Positions 49,510 to 61,740 of a DNA stretch of 64,000 nucleotides are shown in pieces. A program made the translations under genes and the position numbers. The notes under the pieces were generated by a model that was not told the origin of the DNA, ran no database searches, and worked only from the letters and a program-made list of their open reading frames with translations. Within the stretch, counting starts at the first letter, position 1, and every line of letters begins with the position of its first letter. Source of the stretch: Epiperipatus broadwayi (lineage: Eukaryota; Onychophora; Udeonychophora; Euonychophora; Peripatidae); the NCBI GenBank assembly GCA_028023455.1, contig JAQFVV010006449.1, positions 850,812 through 914,811 on the forward strand. The letters run 5' to 3'.

Positions 49510-50300
49510 ATTTTAGTTTAAATTCCATTGTTTTGACTTGGTCACACAAGTCTTCAACAGGGAAATGTAAACTATATAATTGTAGAGGCACTGTAAACAC
49601 TATTAATAAAAATAGTTGTACAGGCACTGGAAATTCTACAACTAAAAATTGGTATATAAAATTGAAGAAAAATAAATAAATAAAAATTTCCAAAGTATTT
49701 CCCAAATAGGAGGAAGGTTCTATGAGTCATCAAGTGTGTTGATACAAATTGGTCTTTTTAGTATATCAATAGTTTCTCTGATTGAACATTAGTATAAGTT
49801 TTCACATCTGGATAGGATACTGGTCTTAGTAAAATAAATATTATGACCTGAATCCATAGCATGAATCAATAGTGCTAATGATGATGAATGTTGTTTCACT
49901 GCATTAGCATGTTCATTCCTTCTAGCAGCGATGCAATGATTGTTCATACCTACATAAAAAGACTCACAAACCCCACATGAAATTTCCCAAACTCCTTTGA
50001 TTCTCCAGAGGAATTGAATCTTTATTCTTGATTAAAAATTTAACATAAAAAGACTCACAAACCCCACATGAAATTTCCCAAACTCCTTTGATTCTCCAGA
50101 GGAATTGAATCTTTATTCTTGATTAAAAATTTACTAATTTTTTGATAAGGAACATATGCTATCTTTATGTCACAGCATTTTAGAATATATCCAATACTGT
50201 CTATGGTTCCTTTAATATAAGGCATACATTTATAATTTAAGCTTGAAATAAGGTTTGATGTATATTTTTTTATTATAACCATTTGCTGACAATACATTAT
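49510..50300 (-). mobile_element. Penelope-like element fragment 1 (3' part)
   Basis: On the minus strand the frame from 50297 encodes the linker that joins RT to endonuclease in PLEs (PYIKGTIDSIGYILKCCDIK, then SIPLENQ). After a frameshift caused by a 91-bp duplication, the GIY-YIG domain continues: GVWEISCGVCESFYVGMNN, ARRNEHANAVKQHSSS, HAMDSGHNIYF. The domain normally has C..C, YIG and R/EH blocks, all recognisable here, so this is a decayed copy. The 3' region runs to about 49510 and includes AATAGGAGGAAGGTTC, shared with the copies at 9.0 and 52.2 kb. Confidence 0.87.
49952..50133. repeat. Perfect 91-bp tandem duplication inside the PLE
   Basis: 49952-50042 and 50043-50133 are identical by eye (both run from ACATAAAAAGACTCAC to GATTAAAAATTTA). 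The duplication repeats the start of the GIY-YIG coding region, and because 91 is not a multiple of 3 it breaks the frame. No differences between copies means it is recent. Confidence 0.92.
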
Positions 50301-50489
50301 ATACTTGATGTATTTCTTATTTTAGATATGATTTATCTGAAAGGTTTAGTGTTCTGGATAATAGGTTTTGCTATAGAAAAAATATAAGCTGGATGATGAT
50401 GAGATAAAAATTGAAGATCCTGTCACTATGTGTAGCTTTTCCGAAAACTAAGATCAAGTCTTGTTTCAAGCTAAAGATACAAATAAAAA

Positions 50490-50800
50490 AACAAAAAGGA
50501 GAATCAACTATTAGGGTTTACTATGAACAAACATCAAAACAGTTAGAACAAAGGGAAAAAAAACATAATAGTGCTATTTAAAGGAGGGATAATAGATCAG
50601 CATTATATGTTCATTATTTAAAATTTGGACATAAAATAGATTGTATTAAAACCATAAGACCATTAAATTATATAAAGGAAATAAATGGAAGGAAAATATA
50701 TGAAACAAATTATATAAAATATAATATAAATACATGTATGAACATTTACAAAAAGTCAATTGATTTAATGAATGATTGTGTAATAGATAAAGAATGGAAA
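50490..50800 (+). pseudogene. Penelope-type GIY-YIG endonuclease fragment 2
   Basis: Plus-strand frames read VYYEQTSKQLEQREKKHNSA, then after a stop RRDNRSALYVHYLKFGHKID, and INGRKIYETNYIKYNINTC. The YxxQTSRxLxxRxxEH, SAL...GHxID and IxE blocks match the second half of a PLE GIY-YIG domain, but from a different lineage than fragments 1, 3 and 4. The upstream GxYxIxC part is not recognisable. Decayed. Confidence 0.6.
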
Positions 50801-51059
50801 GTAATATAAGGGGAAATAAATAAAATGATAAAAATAATGAATTATAGGAAATGTCTGTAGATGTCGCTATCTACATAATATACGTGTTAGTATTAGTACG
50901 AGGTATCATATTGACAAGGGTAAAAAATTTAGAATTACCGAAAAAGGCTTTTATATATATATATAATTTTTATGTTGATGTATTTACAAGTTGTTATTAT
51001 TATATAATAAAGATTTATATTATATTTGATTAACTATAAGATAAACAACATAAAGGAGT

Positions 51060-51530
51060 ATTATTCCTTAGAATTAAGCTATTGGGGTTTGTATACCTTA
51101 TATAAAAAAAACCTCAGACAGTATTGTACATATCCTAAAATACTACAAAATAAAGACAGAATATACTCCTTTTAATTTTCTAACCAAGCCTAAAGATTCA
51201 ATTCCTTTTGAAGCTCAACAAGTTCATGAAATTACATGAGGTGTTTGTGAGTATTCTTATGTAGGTAAAGCAACTTTTGCTTCAGTACTGAAAGGGACAA
51301 ACATGCTAATGTACTCAAACAACATTCATCATCAACAGCACTCTTGATCCAAGCTATGGATTCACATAACAATATGGCTTTTTAAGACCAGTATTCTATC
51401 CAAGTGTGAAAACCTTCACCAATGTAAGATCAGAGAAGCGATTGAGATAATAAAAAGACCAAATTATATCAACAAACATGATGACACATGGAAACTTCCT
51501 CTTACTTGGGAAGTAATTTGGATTTTTTTT
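51060..51530 (+). mobile_element. Penelope-like element fragment 3 (linker and endonuclease)
   Basis: Plus strand, several frames: LLGFVY, a PYIKKTSDSI-like linker, TKPKDSIPFEAQQ, GVCEYSYVGKA, then KTSILSKCENLHQCKIREAI and EIIKRPNYINKHDDTWKLP. The last part closely follows the C-terminus of the PLE at 52424-52813, including the REVIEILKRP...K(R/H)DxTxKLP ending. Multiple stops and shifts. It faces fragment 1, so two copies are in opposite directions here. Confidence 0.82.
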
Positions 51531-51613
51531 TAAATATCAAATTTGTAGGAATTTTTATTTATTTATTATTATTTTTCAGTTTTATACACCTACATTTCAG
51601 TTGTGGAATTCCT

Positions 51614-52107
51614 AGTGTAAAGAAAAACAAAACAATAACATATTTAAATTAAATGTTACCCACAATTCCATTTAATTTACACCCACCCTTAATATTAAAA
51701 AAAAAACTTTAAAATAAGTTAATTTCTTCAGAATCATTAATAATAAATATTCTTTAATTCTTCTTTTTATTTCATTTCTCTCAAAGAAAACAACGATAGC
51801 TTCATCAATATTAATAGTTTGAGTTTAAATGTGGGGTTAAAAATAAATATCTTACTTCTTTTGTCCATGAAAAAGATACAGGACAAATTATTAATTTTGA
51901 TGCAAGCTAAGGACGTTGTTTTGTTTTTGTTTTTTTGAGAGAGAAACGAAATAAAAAAAAATTAAGAATCTTTATTAATATAAATGCATGATTCTGAAAC
52001 AAATAACTTGTTTAAAATTTTTTTTAATATTAAGGGTGGATGGGAAGTAAATGGATTTGTGGGTAATGTTTAATATAAATATGTTACTGCTTGTAGTTCT
52101 TTACACT
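51614..52107. mobile_element. Foldback element 7 (about 200-bp diverged arms)
   Basis: 51614-51817 pairs with about 51891-52107: AGTGTAAAG with CTTTACACT, CACCCACCCTTAATATTAAA with TTTAATATTAAGGGTGGATG, and TTTCATTTCTCTCAAAG with TTTGAGAGAGAAACGAAA. The arms have diverged but stay collinear. No protein. It sits between PLE fragments 3 and 4. Confidence 0.8.
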
Positions 52108-52423
52108 TTAGAAGTCTGTTTGTAGAAGCCAAACCATTGATAGTGTTTTACATTTTATTTTCATGGCCTGGTCCGTTTGAGTTTTGGATTTGCGGTAATG
52201 ATTATATATATATATAAGACATAATTTGTGGGTTCATCCTTGTTAAAATATTTTAAATATTGATATATGGCCTTTCCACTTGATCGCACAAGTCATCTAC
52301 TGGGTGATAAAAGGTAGAAAAACGGTTGTAGAGGCGCTACAATCACTGATTTGAAATAAAAACATTACAATTCCACATATAGCAAAAATGTAAAATTAAG
52401 AATGTTTTTTACAAAAAATCTTT

Positions 52424-52813
52424 CTAAATAGGAGGAAGTTTGCATGTTTCATCTCGCTTATTGATACAAAGTGGCCTTTTAAGTATCTCAATGACTTCTC
52501 TAATTTTGCACTGGTAGAGATTATCACATCTGGATATGATCCTGGTACTAGAAAAATTAATTTTATTACATGAATCTATAATATGGAGTGAGAATGCTGA
52601 TGATGATAAGTGTTGTTTAACTGTATTAGCATGCTCATTTCTTCTAACACTGATGTGACGATTACTCATACCTATGTAAGAAGCTTTACAATTTTTACAT
52701 GAGATTTTATAAACACCTTGAGATTCAAGAGGGATTGAATACTTAGGCTTGGTTATTACATTGCTGATCTTATGATGAGTAGAAAACGCTGTATTTATAT
52801 TATAGCATTTCAA
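52424..52813 (-). pseudogene. PLE GIY-YIG endonuclease domain
   Basis: A 129-codon frame. IPLESQGVYKISCKNCKASY then IGMSNRHISVRRNEHA shows the G(V/I)Y, C..C, YIG and R..EH hallmarks. SSTRIISRCDNLYQCKIREV and IEILKRPLCINKRDETCKLP complete the C-terminus. The frame is intact from its first methionine but is only the end of a longer ORF, which is broken upstream, so it is listed as a pseudogene fragment. Confidence 0.9.
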
Positions 52814-52869
52814 TATACATCCAATACTGTCTGTAGTTTCTTTTACATATGGAACACAAATCCTAATAG

Positions 52870-53460
52870 CTGATTTATCATCTTTTTGTTTCCTATTTTA
52901 TCCATTTTGAACTTAAAATAAGGCTTTTTAATAAATTTATAATTATAACTATTTGCTAATAAAACACTATTAATATGATTTATTTCTTCTTTCAGATGTG
53001 ACTTATCTGAAAGATTAATTGATTTATTTAAAAGAGTTTTGGCTACAAAAACTATCTGATTTGGGTTATGATGAGAATGTAAATGTAAATATGTGTCTGT
53101 GTGTGTATTCTTTCTGTAAATTGAAAAAAAAACTATTTGGTGTTCTGGTGACTACAACATCAAGAAAAGGGAGTTTTCCATCAAACTCTGTCTTCATTGT
53201 AAATTTAATATGAGGATGCATATTATTTAAATGCAAGCAAAAATCAACTAATTTATTTTTTCAATGTTTCCATATGATAAAAGTGTCATCTATGCATCTG
53301 AACTAAATGAGAGGTTTTAAAGATGATGATTCTAAAGCAGGAGTGTTTATATCTTCCATTAATAAATCAGTTATTACACCTGAGATAGGTGAGCCCATAG
53401 GAGTACCAAAAACTTGTCTATAATGATGTCAATTATATACAAAATATGTGTTCAAGAGAT
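52870..53460 (-). pseudogene. PLE reverse transcriptase C-terminal part
   Basis: Minus-strand reading: TYFVYN, RQVFGTPMGSPIS (RT motif B equivalent), a FRCIDDTFIIWKH block (catalytic motif C, with a CIDD in place of the usual YVDD), HPHIKFTMKTEFDGKLPFLD and VVVTRTPN, each typical of PLE polymerases. Stops fall near 53306, before motif C, and elsewhere. Sequence beyond 53460 does not continue the RT, so the copy is 5'-truncated. Confidence 0.85.
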
Positions 53461-54108
53461 GGAAAAAAGTCGGATATACAAAAAGATATACAATGTTATC
53501 TTCAAAAGTATAAATAAAAATACTACCAATAAAGATTAATTAGGAAAATTATAAAAATTGTACTGGGCATACATTTGGATGGATATGTGGAAAGAAAAGC
53601 AAATGAAAAGCTTTACATTGTTATATGATGTAAAATTTAGGAAATGATACACACATTTTTCACAATAAAATAAAGAAAGAATACTTCGGTTATGTTATGG
53701 TTCACTACCCCTCCCCTTAAAAAACTTTGCAATTGATTGATTGATATATTTCAACTTTAAATTTATATTGATTAATATAAATTGTTTTTTTAATCAGCAA
53801 ATATTTAAGACTTTTTTCTTTAATGAATTACAAAAAGTGATATATAATGTAAAATTGAAATTTCACTATTGATTATTCATCAAGGAGCCCCTCCCCTATA
53901 TACACATGCACAAATGTATGAATGGTGTAGGGATTCTTTCAACTTTCCATAATGCAAACTAAAATTCCAGGTATCTTACCAGTTAAACTCCATTAAAAGT
54001 TGTAGATTTGTAATACATAATTAAATAATAATAATAATAAATAATGCTATGATAATGTTTTACTATTTTTATGAATTTTAACTTTTTCATTTTATTCAAC
54101 TTACTGTT

Positions 54109-54111
<3 letters not shown>
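53461..54111. other. AT-rich spacer, no gene seen
   Basis: No feature recognised. Confidence 0.5.

Positions 54112-54179
<68 letters not shown>
54110..54179. repeat. (AC)n(AT)n compound microsatellite
   Basis: About 24 bp of CA repeats pass directly into about 45 bp of TA repeats. A second C-rich/CA run lies at 54241-54258. Confidence 0.95.
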
Positions 54180-54183
<4 letters not shown>

Positions 54184-55195
54184 CAGGGAGGAGGGAGAGA
54201 AAAAAGCCCAAATAATATTTAAGCAAACATTAATATTTACCCCCCCACACACACACATGTCTAATATAATATAAAATAACACAATATATTTTACATGAAA
54301 ATATAAATAATTACTTTCAGGCTAAAATTATGATAGTCCTTCATTAATTAGAGTTCATTTAAAATAAATATAGTGTATCTATATCCTATAATTTGAAAGT
54401 ATTGTCTAGGTTTTCATGATTGTCAGTTTCCAACTGGTTGGCATTTTGGTTCCATCATTGGTTTCAGGGCTTGTCTTTATTTCTTTGGCTCAACAATGGG
54501 AGAGATAGAATGTGGCATCATTTCCTTTAGGTCTTAGATATTTGTTCTAGGTGTTGGTCCAGGTGAGTACAGTTGATTTTAGTAGACAACATTGGTTAGA
54601 ATTTGTTGAACAGTCCTATAACTGTTCTGGATTGATGCAGACTGCAGCAGTAATTGACTAGCTTAATACTGCATTTATAGTTTCCAAATATATGGATCAC
54701 TGGTTTGAATTCTCAATGAAAAACTCTTGAATCTGCATTCAGTCTGACCTGAATAATAATCCTAAGTTAATCAATAATGGAATAAAGTCTGGACTAAATT
54801 ACATATTGAAGACCAGACTAATTTGATCACAAAATGAAAGCCAGAATGATTCATTCACAAAATACCAACTATACTGATATATTGATTGCAGATCCAACTA
54901 AATAACAATAGGTCATAGTGATTTTATATACCTTTTTCTCTCATTGTTTTTAATTCCTTATTATAGTTTTTAGTTTTGATCTGAACTGGAACCTATTTTC
55001 TTAATCAATCAATTTTTTACATTTGTGTTAATCTAATCTTTTCCTTAGATTAATCTATTATATCATCTATAGTTTGCATAGTTTTTTAATTAATACAATT
55101 TCAGTATCATTATCTATCACAAATATTATAAACCACTTACACTTTTGAAAGTTTTTCTTTGATTAACTAATTTTTAGTCTGATTTCACACTTTCT

Positions 55196-55198
<3 letters not shown>
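54180..55198. other. Spacer, no gene seen
   Basis: A tRNA B-box-like GGTTTGAATTC occurs near 54702 but without an A box at the proper distance. No frame or domain found. Confidence 0.45.

Positions 55199-55251
<53 letters not shown>
55199..55251. repeat. (TA)n microsatellite
   Basis: Pure TA repeats. Confidence 0.95.
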
Positions 55252-55254
<3 letters not shown>

Positions 55255-55817
55255 ATGTATATGACTCATTTCAAACACACAGATATATTATTTAATTAAT
55301 TAAAAAAAATTTCTTTTATATATATGAGGATTTATATATGTGTGTTTATTATTATAAATTTATAGATAGTTAATGAATAAACCATTATGTAGAGGGTAAT
55401 AATATTTGGTAATGATTTATTATATATAGTTTTATTAAATAAATTGTCATATTATTTAACTTTGGTTTTATTAAAATAGAGTAGATCAGAAAGGTGTAAA
55501 ATAAGGCGATGGAGATTACTAGATTAGGAGATAAAAAAATGTACACGTGTGAAAGAATGAATACATCTGTACAAACACAAAGATGCTTTTACACCTATTT
55601 CTGATGGCTATAGATTCCAGGTTTGTTGTTGTCTGTGTCTTAAGATTATTTTTACAAAAGAGGTGCTTTGATGTAGATAACGATAGCGATCAATTTTAAG
55701 TCTTTATTGATTGTGACCGACGTCAAACTTGTGAAGCTTTGATTTTTTTTTTAAGATAAGGTTTCCAGGTGTTTTTTTTTCTTTGGTTGAAGTTCATGAT
55801 ATAAATGATTGAGACAA
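55252..55817. other. AT-rich spacer, no gene seen
   Basis: No recognised feature. Confidence 0.5.
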
Positions 55818-56034
55818 TTTTTTAATCACTTAGTCATTAATTTTTTTTAGAGAGATGATCACTTGGTCATTAAATTTTTTTAGAGAGATGATCACTTAGT
55901 CATTAATTTTTTTTAGAGAGATGATCAGTTAGTCATTAACTTTTTTTAGAGAGATGATCAGTTAGTCATTAACTTTTTTTAGAGAGATGATCACTTAGTC
56001 ATTAATTTTTTTTTAGAGAGATGATCACTCAGAT
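55818..56034. repeat. Minisatellite, 33-35-bp unit, about six copies
   Basis: The unit is a T run, AGAGAGATGATCACTTAGTC, ATTAA. Copies alternate between GATCACTTAG, GATCACTTGG and GATCAGTTAG, and differ in T-run length. Two adjacent units share the GATCAGTTAG form, indicating local unit duplication. Confidence 0.93.
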
Positions 56035-58384
56035 TATTATTATTAAAGTGAGATGTAACTCAGTGAGTATTATTTTGAGACTCAACTCAGTCGGTCCTTC
56101 CTTGTTATTAATGTTAAAAAAGGAAAAAGGAGAAAAGTAAGCGATTTGATTTTTTTATTCACTCTTTGGAAAATTGAGTAAGGAAATGAAGTATAAGACT
56201 CTGGTATAAAGTCAATATAGATGAAGATGTGCGTCTATATATAAACAATTTCCAGCAATATTAAAGAAGAGAGAAAAACATGGGAACAAGATTGAATTTA
56301 ATAGAAGTTATTAACCATTATATAAATATGATATTAACATATTTGGCTATGCATAATACTATGCCTCTGCATTGCTAAACCATTTTTTTCTGCTTCCTGG
56401 TTAATACAGAATGAGTTAAAATCGCTGATCTGTCTATGAAGTCATGTATCAAGTAATAACCAACAAAATGATAGAGTTTGAAGCCAACCACACAAGCTAT
56501 ATGGAATGCTTTGTTTCTAGTTCCTGGCTTATTAAAAGCTCATTACCTTCGAATGAATGGAGAAGAGGAAATAGGAGGAAAAGAAAATTTATAAAAGCCA
56601 TGTAGAACCAAGTTTGAAGCCATGAATCAAATTTTTGTTAGTTTACCTCAATCATCTAAAGTGTCAACAGCAATTATTTTTTTAAAAGGAGAGAGACAAG
56701 CAAATCCACCGGTACCTACTTATTCAAAGGTACTTATAATAACTTTTTTTAAAATGGTAGAAGGAAGCCAATCAACAATGAATAATAATAGAATTGAAGA
56801 AATAAGCAAGTCAATTGATTCAGCATTATCTTAAAAGTATCTGCAATAATTTTTTTTTGTTGTTGTTGTTGTTCAGCAAAGAAAAGCAGTCTGAAAATTC
56901 AAACTCAGGACATTAATAAGAAGTAAAAAGTAAACGGGTAAATATGAACTTTCTTTAACCGATTTTATTCTTGCTTATTAAAAGTAAACCTTAATTTACT
57001 GGTCAAAGCAATTTTTCTTTTTTTTTGATACAGAAACATTAAAGACTTGTTTATCTATAGTTATTTGCAATATCTCACAACATAGCACAAACATAGTTTA
57101 AATCTTTAAATTTAAATTTTTCATTATTTTTTTTATTATTTTTTTTATATTATATATATATTGTAATGTTGAAATGTTTTTTTTTTTTAATTGTTCACCA
57201 GTTATGATAATGAGCAACCTATAGATATATGCATTTATAATGTTTTTTTATTTTTATTTTATCTTGTTGCATATTAAAAAATTAATATCATGTATTTTAT
57301 TTTCTTTCGCTATAAGGTTGCAAAAGAAAAAGATATTTTTATATATGTAATTTATGGGTATACATTTTAAACATATATGTTAACATTACCGAATGCGTGC
57401 ATGTGTAACTGCTTATCCAAACACATCAAAGAATAGGTTATATATGATTAGTTTAAAATGGTAAATTGAAAAGTAGGGCATTACATTTGAATGGAAGTGA
57501 AATAACATATACAAGTAACACCTGAAATTTATTTTATGATATGATAAGTAAGAAAAGTCTTAAATAAGCATTTATAGAATATGTATTTTTTTCTAATATT
57601 GATTTAAGTCAGCTTATTTTGAGATATCAAGAAAAATGACAAACCTATATGTTAGATTTATTTGCTTATACTTATATAAATTTTTTATATTAATTTTTGT
57701 ATTGAATTAATATGGTAATAAGCCATTTATTTAATTGTTGATTTGACTTTAAAGAAGGAAAGAAAGAGTAGTAGTGTTAATAAAATATAATTATATATCT
57801 TAATTGGTTTCCGAGTTTTTATTAAGAATATTGTTTTTTTTCTTGTCTTAATTCTATCATTTTAATTCATCATCATTGCTCGCAGTTATTAAGTATTACC
57901 ATTCGTATATATTGAGCAATCACTTGCAAATATTAAGCGTCCGCAAAATAATAGGTAAACTAGAATGTTGATATTTAAGTATTTAAGGATTATACTTGAG
58001 AATAACCAAATTTTGATAATTATAGTTCAACAATAGAAAGCTAAAATTGTGTTGTGTCCATGAGTTATGATCATCTTCATCAAAGATGGATATCATGTTA
58101 TTGGTTAAAAATGTTTCAAATAATACTATATAAAAGTTATGATCGCCATCAATTGTCATTAATAAATTATAATCATTAAATTTAATGTTTAGCGTAATGA
58201 ATATGTTTTAGTAAATAGGGGTTTATAGAAAATTGAATATTATGCAAAGAGATTCATGATGATCAATCATCACCACTAGTATTATTAAATCCCAGTATGA
58301 AATAGGATAATTTTAATAGATGCCTATAAGTTTATAAAGATGAATTTATTGTTGTGAGTTTATTAATAAGCCATGGCTGGTATC
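56035..58384. other. AT-rich region, no gene seen
   Basis: A 70-codon frame at 56622-56834 has no recognised domain. The rest is AT-rich with T and GTT runs. Confidence 0.45.
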
Positions 58385-58468
58385 ATCATCACTATTATAA
58401 TCATTATTATGATATCACTATTATTATCATTATTATTATATTATTATCATCATCATCATTATTACCTT
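58385..58468. repeat. Imperfect (ATT/ATC)n microsatellite
   Basis: Mixed ATT and ATC triplets. Confidence 0.8.
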
Positions 58469-59400
58469 TATTGTGATAAATAATCTAGTTAAATGGCCAT
58501 CAATATCAATAATGGTCTTCACATGCTTGTTTGGAAGCCATTAATAGGATTATACATGTCTGTTCATCAATATCAGTAAATGAGCTAGCAATGTCTATAA
58601 GAATCTTTGATCTATAGTATAAACTTTGGTAATATTGGGATCTTGTAATTTTATCAATATAGATAAAATGTAAGAATGTCATTTTTTTTTCATTAGTCAT
58701 CCAAGTCATGTGTAATAAAAATGTACTGAATGAGTTTGAACTCAAGTACACTATAAACAGATACTTATCTAGATTGAAAACAATCTAGTGGCACTCATGG
58801 GAAAACACATGTACTTAGCTAAACTGAATAAAGAGTGATATCATCCCTTTCCAACTTCATAATATTAGTTTTATAGAATATATATATTTTTTATAAGTTG
58901 TCATGAATAGCACCAGCGTGTGCATATGACCATGAATGGTCTTATATAGTTGGAAAGAAGAATAGGAAGGATTCTTTGTTAGAAGAACCTAGTATTGGAG
59001 ATAAGCATAAGGCACTCCAGGAATTTCACAGTGGGTACTTTTATTCAGTTGCTATATTTAATATTATTTTTATTTGATGACAATGGCCAGTATGTTTTAT
59101 TGTTCAAATGACTGCCCCAATATATAAATAAATACCAAGAATCTTTAATGCTGATATTTTCAAATGGCACAGTGATTCTATAATTTCTTTATCTAGGCTA
59201 TGATGAATTAATATAGTTACTAATGGTACAGATTGGATAGGCATATATCTAATAATTAATAATTTCCCCTATCTAAATATTTATTATGGTTACAAATGTG
59301 ACATATTAAAATAGTTACAAATTATAGTTACAAATGGCATGCCAAATAGGGATTGAAATATGCCACACACCTGAGAGAGGTGTATTTCTGTGTTAATTTA
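58469..59400. other. Spacer, no gene seen
   Basis: The minus-strand frame 58751-58506 has no recognised domain. Confidence 0.45.
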
Positions 59401-59404
59401 AATA

Positions 59405-59558
59405 GTTACAAAAATCTTATATATATTAATTTATAAATAGTTACAATATATATATATATATATATATATATGTATTGTAACTATTTATAAATTAATATAT
59501 ATAAGATTTTTGTTATAATATATATATATATATATAGGTTATATATATATATATAACC
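59405..59558. repeat. Palindrome around (AT)n
   Basis: ATAGTTACAAAAATCTTATA plus TATTAATTTATAAATAGTTACAAT is followed after (AT)n by the reverse complement (ATTGTAACTATTTATAAATT, then ATATAAGATTTTTGTTATAA). A second small palindrome, GGTTATATATATATATAACC, lies at about 59538-59558. Confidence 0.85.
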
Positions 59559-60740
59559 TTCTGCCTTCTGGATAGACACCAGAAGCCAATTGTGATTAAA
59601 TAGCACTGTCTCAGTAACAGCTGATTGCATCTAACTAAAAAAAATGAAATAACCTGAAATTTTAATTTTTTTTTATTAATGACCTAAATATTATGTTTAA
59701 AACTAGTTGCAGATATTATTTGGAAGTTTTGAGAGATTCAATATTTTTCATTAATGGATATTTCATGACATAGAGGGGGTGGCTTGTCACAAAAATTTTC
59801 AGTGTAGTTTAAGTTGATCCAAGTTTGTCTTATTTGTCTGCAAGACAGTATTGTTTTTAGTTTTGGTGATTTTCTGGTTTATTTGCTTTTAATATTTCAA
59901 TCCATAGAAGAAATAGTGCAGTATATTGGACTCATCATCATAGAAACTTTCATTTTAGTCAGATTTGTGTAGTACCTTTAGTATAGCTTTTATGGATGTG
60001 TTTAGATGCTTGTGCCATCTTTCAACTTCATTTTTCATTCATGAACTTTATTAAACTGAGAAGTATCATGTTTCACAACAAAATATTTGATTTCCTAATC
60101 AGTAGCTTGGATAACCAGCTCAAACCCTATGTAAGTGAAGTAATAGATCTCTGGACCAGTGGATTATCAAACAGACAAATCAACTATCAATTATTTTATT
60201 TGCTAAAATAATCATTCATTTTTATTTTGTTACTTTAGAAATGTAAAAGATTTTATTCTTGGTTCAATTTAATATTTTTTTAAAGACAAAATGATTTTTT
60301 TCTTTCTTTTTTTTTTCAAGAAAAAAAGATTATTGCATATTTTATAACTAATTATGTCAGTACAATGGGAGGAGTAGCCTTTTTTCTGGAGTTGAACTTT
60401 TCAATGGCCTTGGATTGGTGGAAAAAACAAATGCTGGAGTAATAATTTGATATAAAAGGGGTACTTTTCCAATGAGTTGGCTTTGCTTTTCTGATTCCAA
60501 CAATTCTCTCTCAACAAAACGTGTTTATTAGTACAATTTTGTTTTTACAAATTGGTTTTTCCATAATTCAAGCTTAAAAGTAAAAACTTCTATTTATTTT
60601 CTGGATAAAAACAGCTCATAAATTCTACTGAAAAGTTAAGAAAGTAATATGTAGACATAAACAATGATATAAATAAGGTATATCTTCCCTACATCTAATT
60701 GACTGGTCTAAATTTGAAATCATATTTTGAGATGTTTATG
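59559..60740. other. Spacer, no gene seen
   Basis: A 71-codon frame at 59996-60211 has a helical C-terminal part, but I recognise no domain. Confidence 0.4.
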
Positions 60741-60950
60741 TGTGCCTATATTATAAATTTGCTTTGCCTAACTTTAATTTATAATATTAAAGAAATAATT
60801 GAAATGTGGGTTTATATATGAAATCTACTACACCTAAACTTTATCTCTAATGTTAACGAAGTAATTGAAACATGTGCCTATATTATAAGTTCAATTTACC
60901 TAGATTTAATCTCTAACATTAAAGTAATCATTGGAATGTGTGAATTTTAT
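60741..60950. repeat. Degenerate tandem repeat, 64-68-bp unit, about three copies
   Basis: Units begin at about 60741, 60805, 60873 and 60937 with TGTG, and end with a TTAA...GTAAT-TGAAA-type stretch. Strongly diverged, so old. Confidence 0.7.

Positions 60951-61740
<790 letters not shown>

Larger units (their letters stand above)
52210..53460 (-). mobile_element. Penelope-like element fragment 4 (reverse transcriptase end plus endonuclease)
   Basis: The best-preserved PLE in the window, on the minus strand. From about 53455 down it encodes the end of the RT (TYFVYN, RQVFGTPMGSPIS), a linker, and a GIY-YIG endonuclease (52813-52424), followed by a 3' region with GTAGAGG and GGGTTCATCC shared with 9.0 kb. 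The 5' part of the RT is missing. PLEs use this RT and the GIY-YIG nuclease for retrotransposition. Stops and frameshifts make it inactive. A hammerhead-like stem (minus 52302-52270: TAGATGACTTG, loop, CAAGTGGAAAGG) lies in the 3' region. Confidence 0.9.

Noticed and set aside
55818-56034. CRISPR-like array
   Set aside because: Units are contiguous minisatellite repeats without unique spacers, in a eukaryotic context.
59996-60211. 71-codon frame with a helical C-terminus
   Set aside because: Helix-turn-helix-like feel only; no conserved motif.
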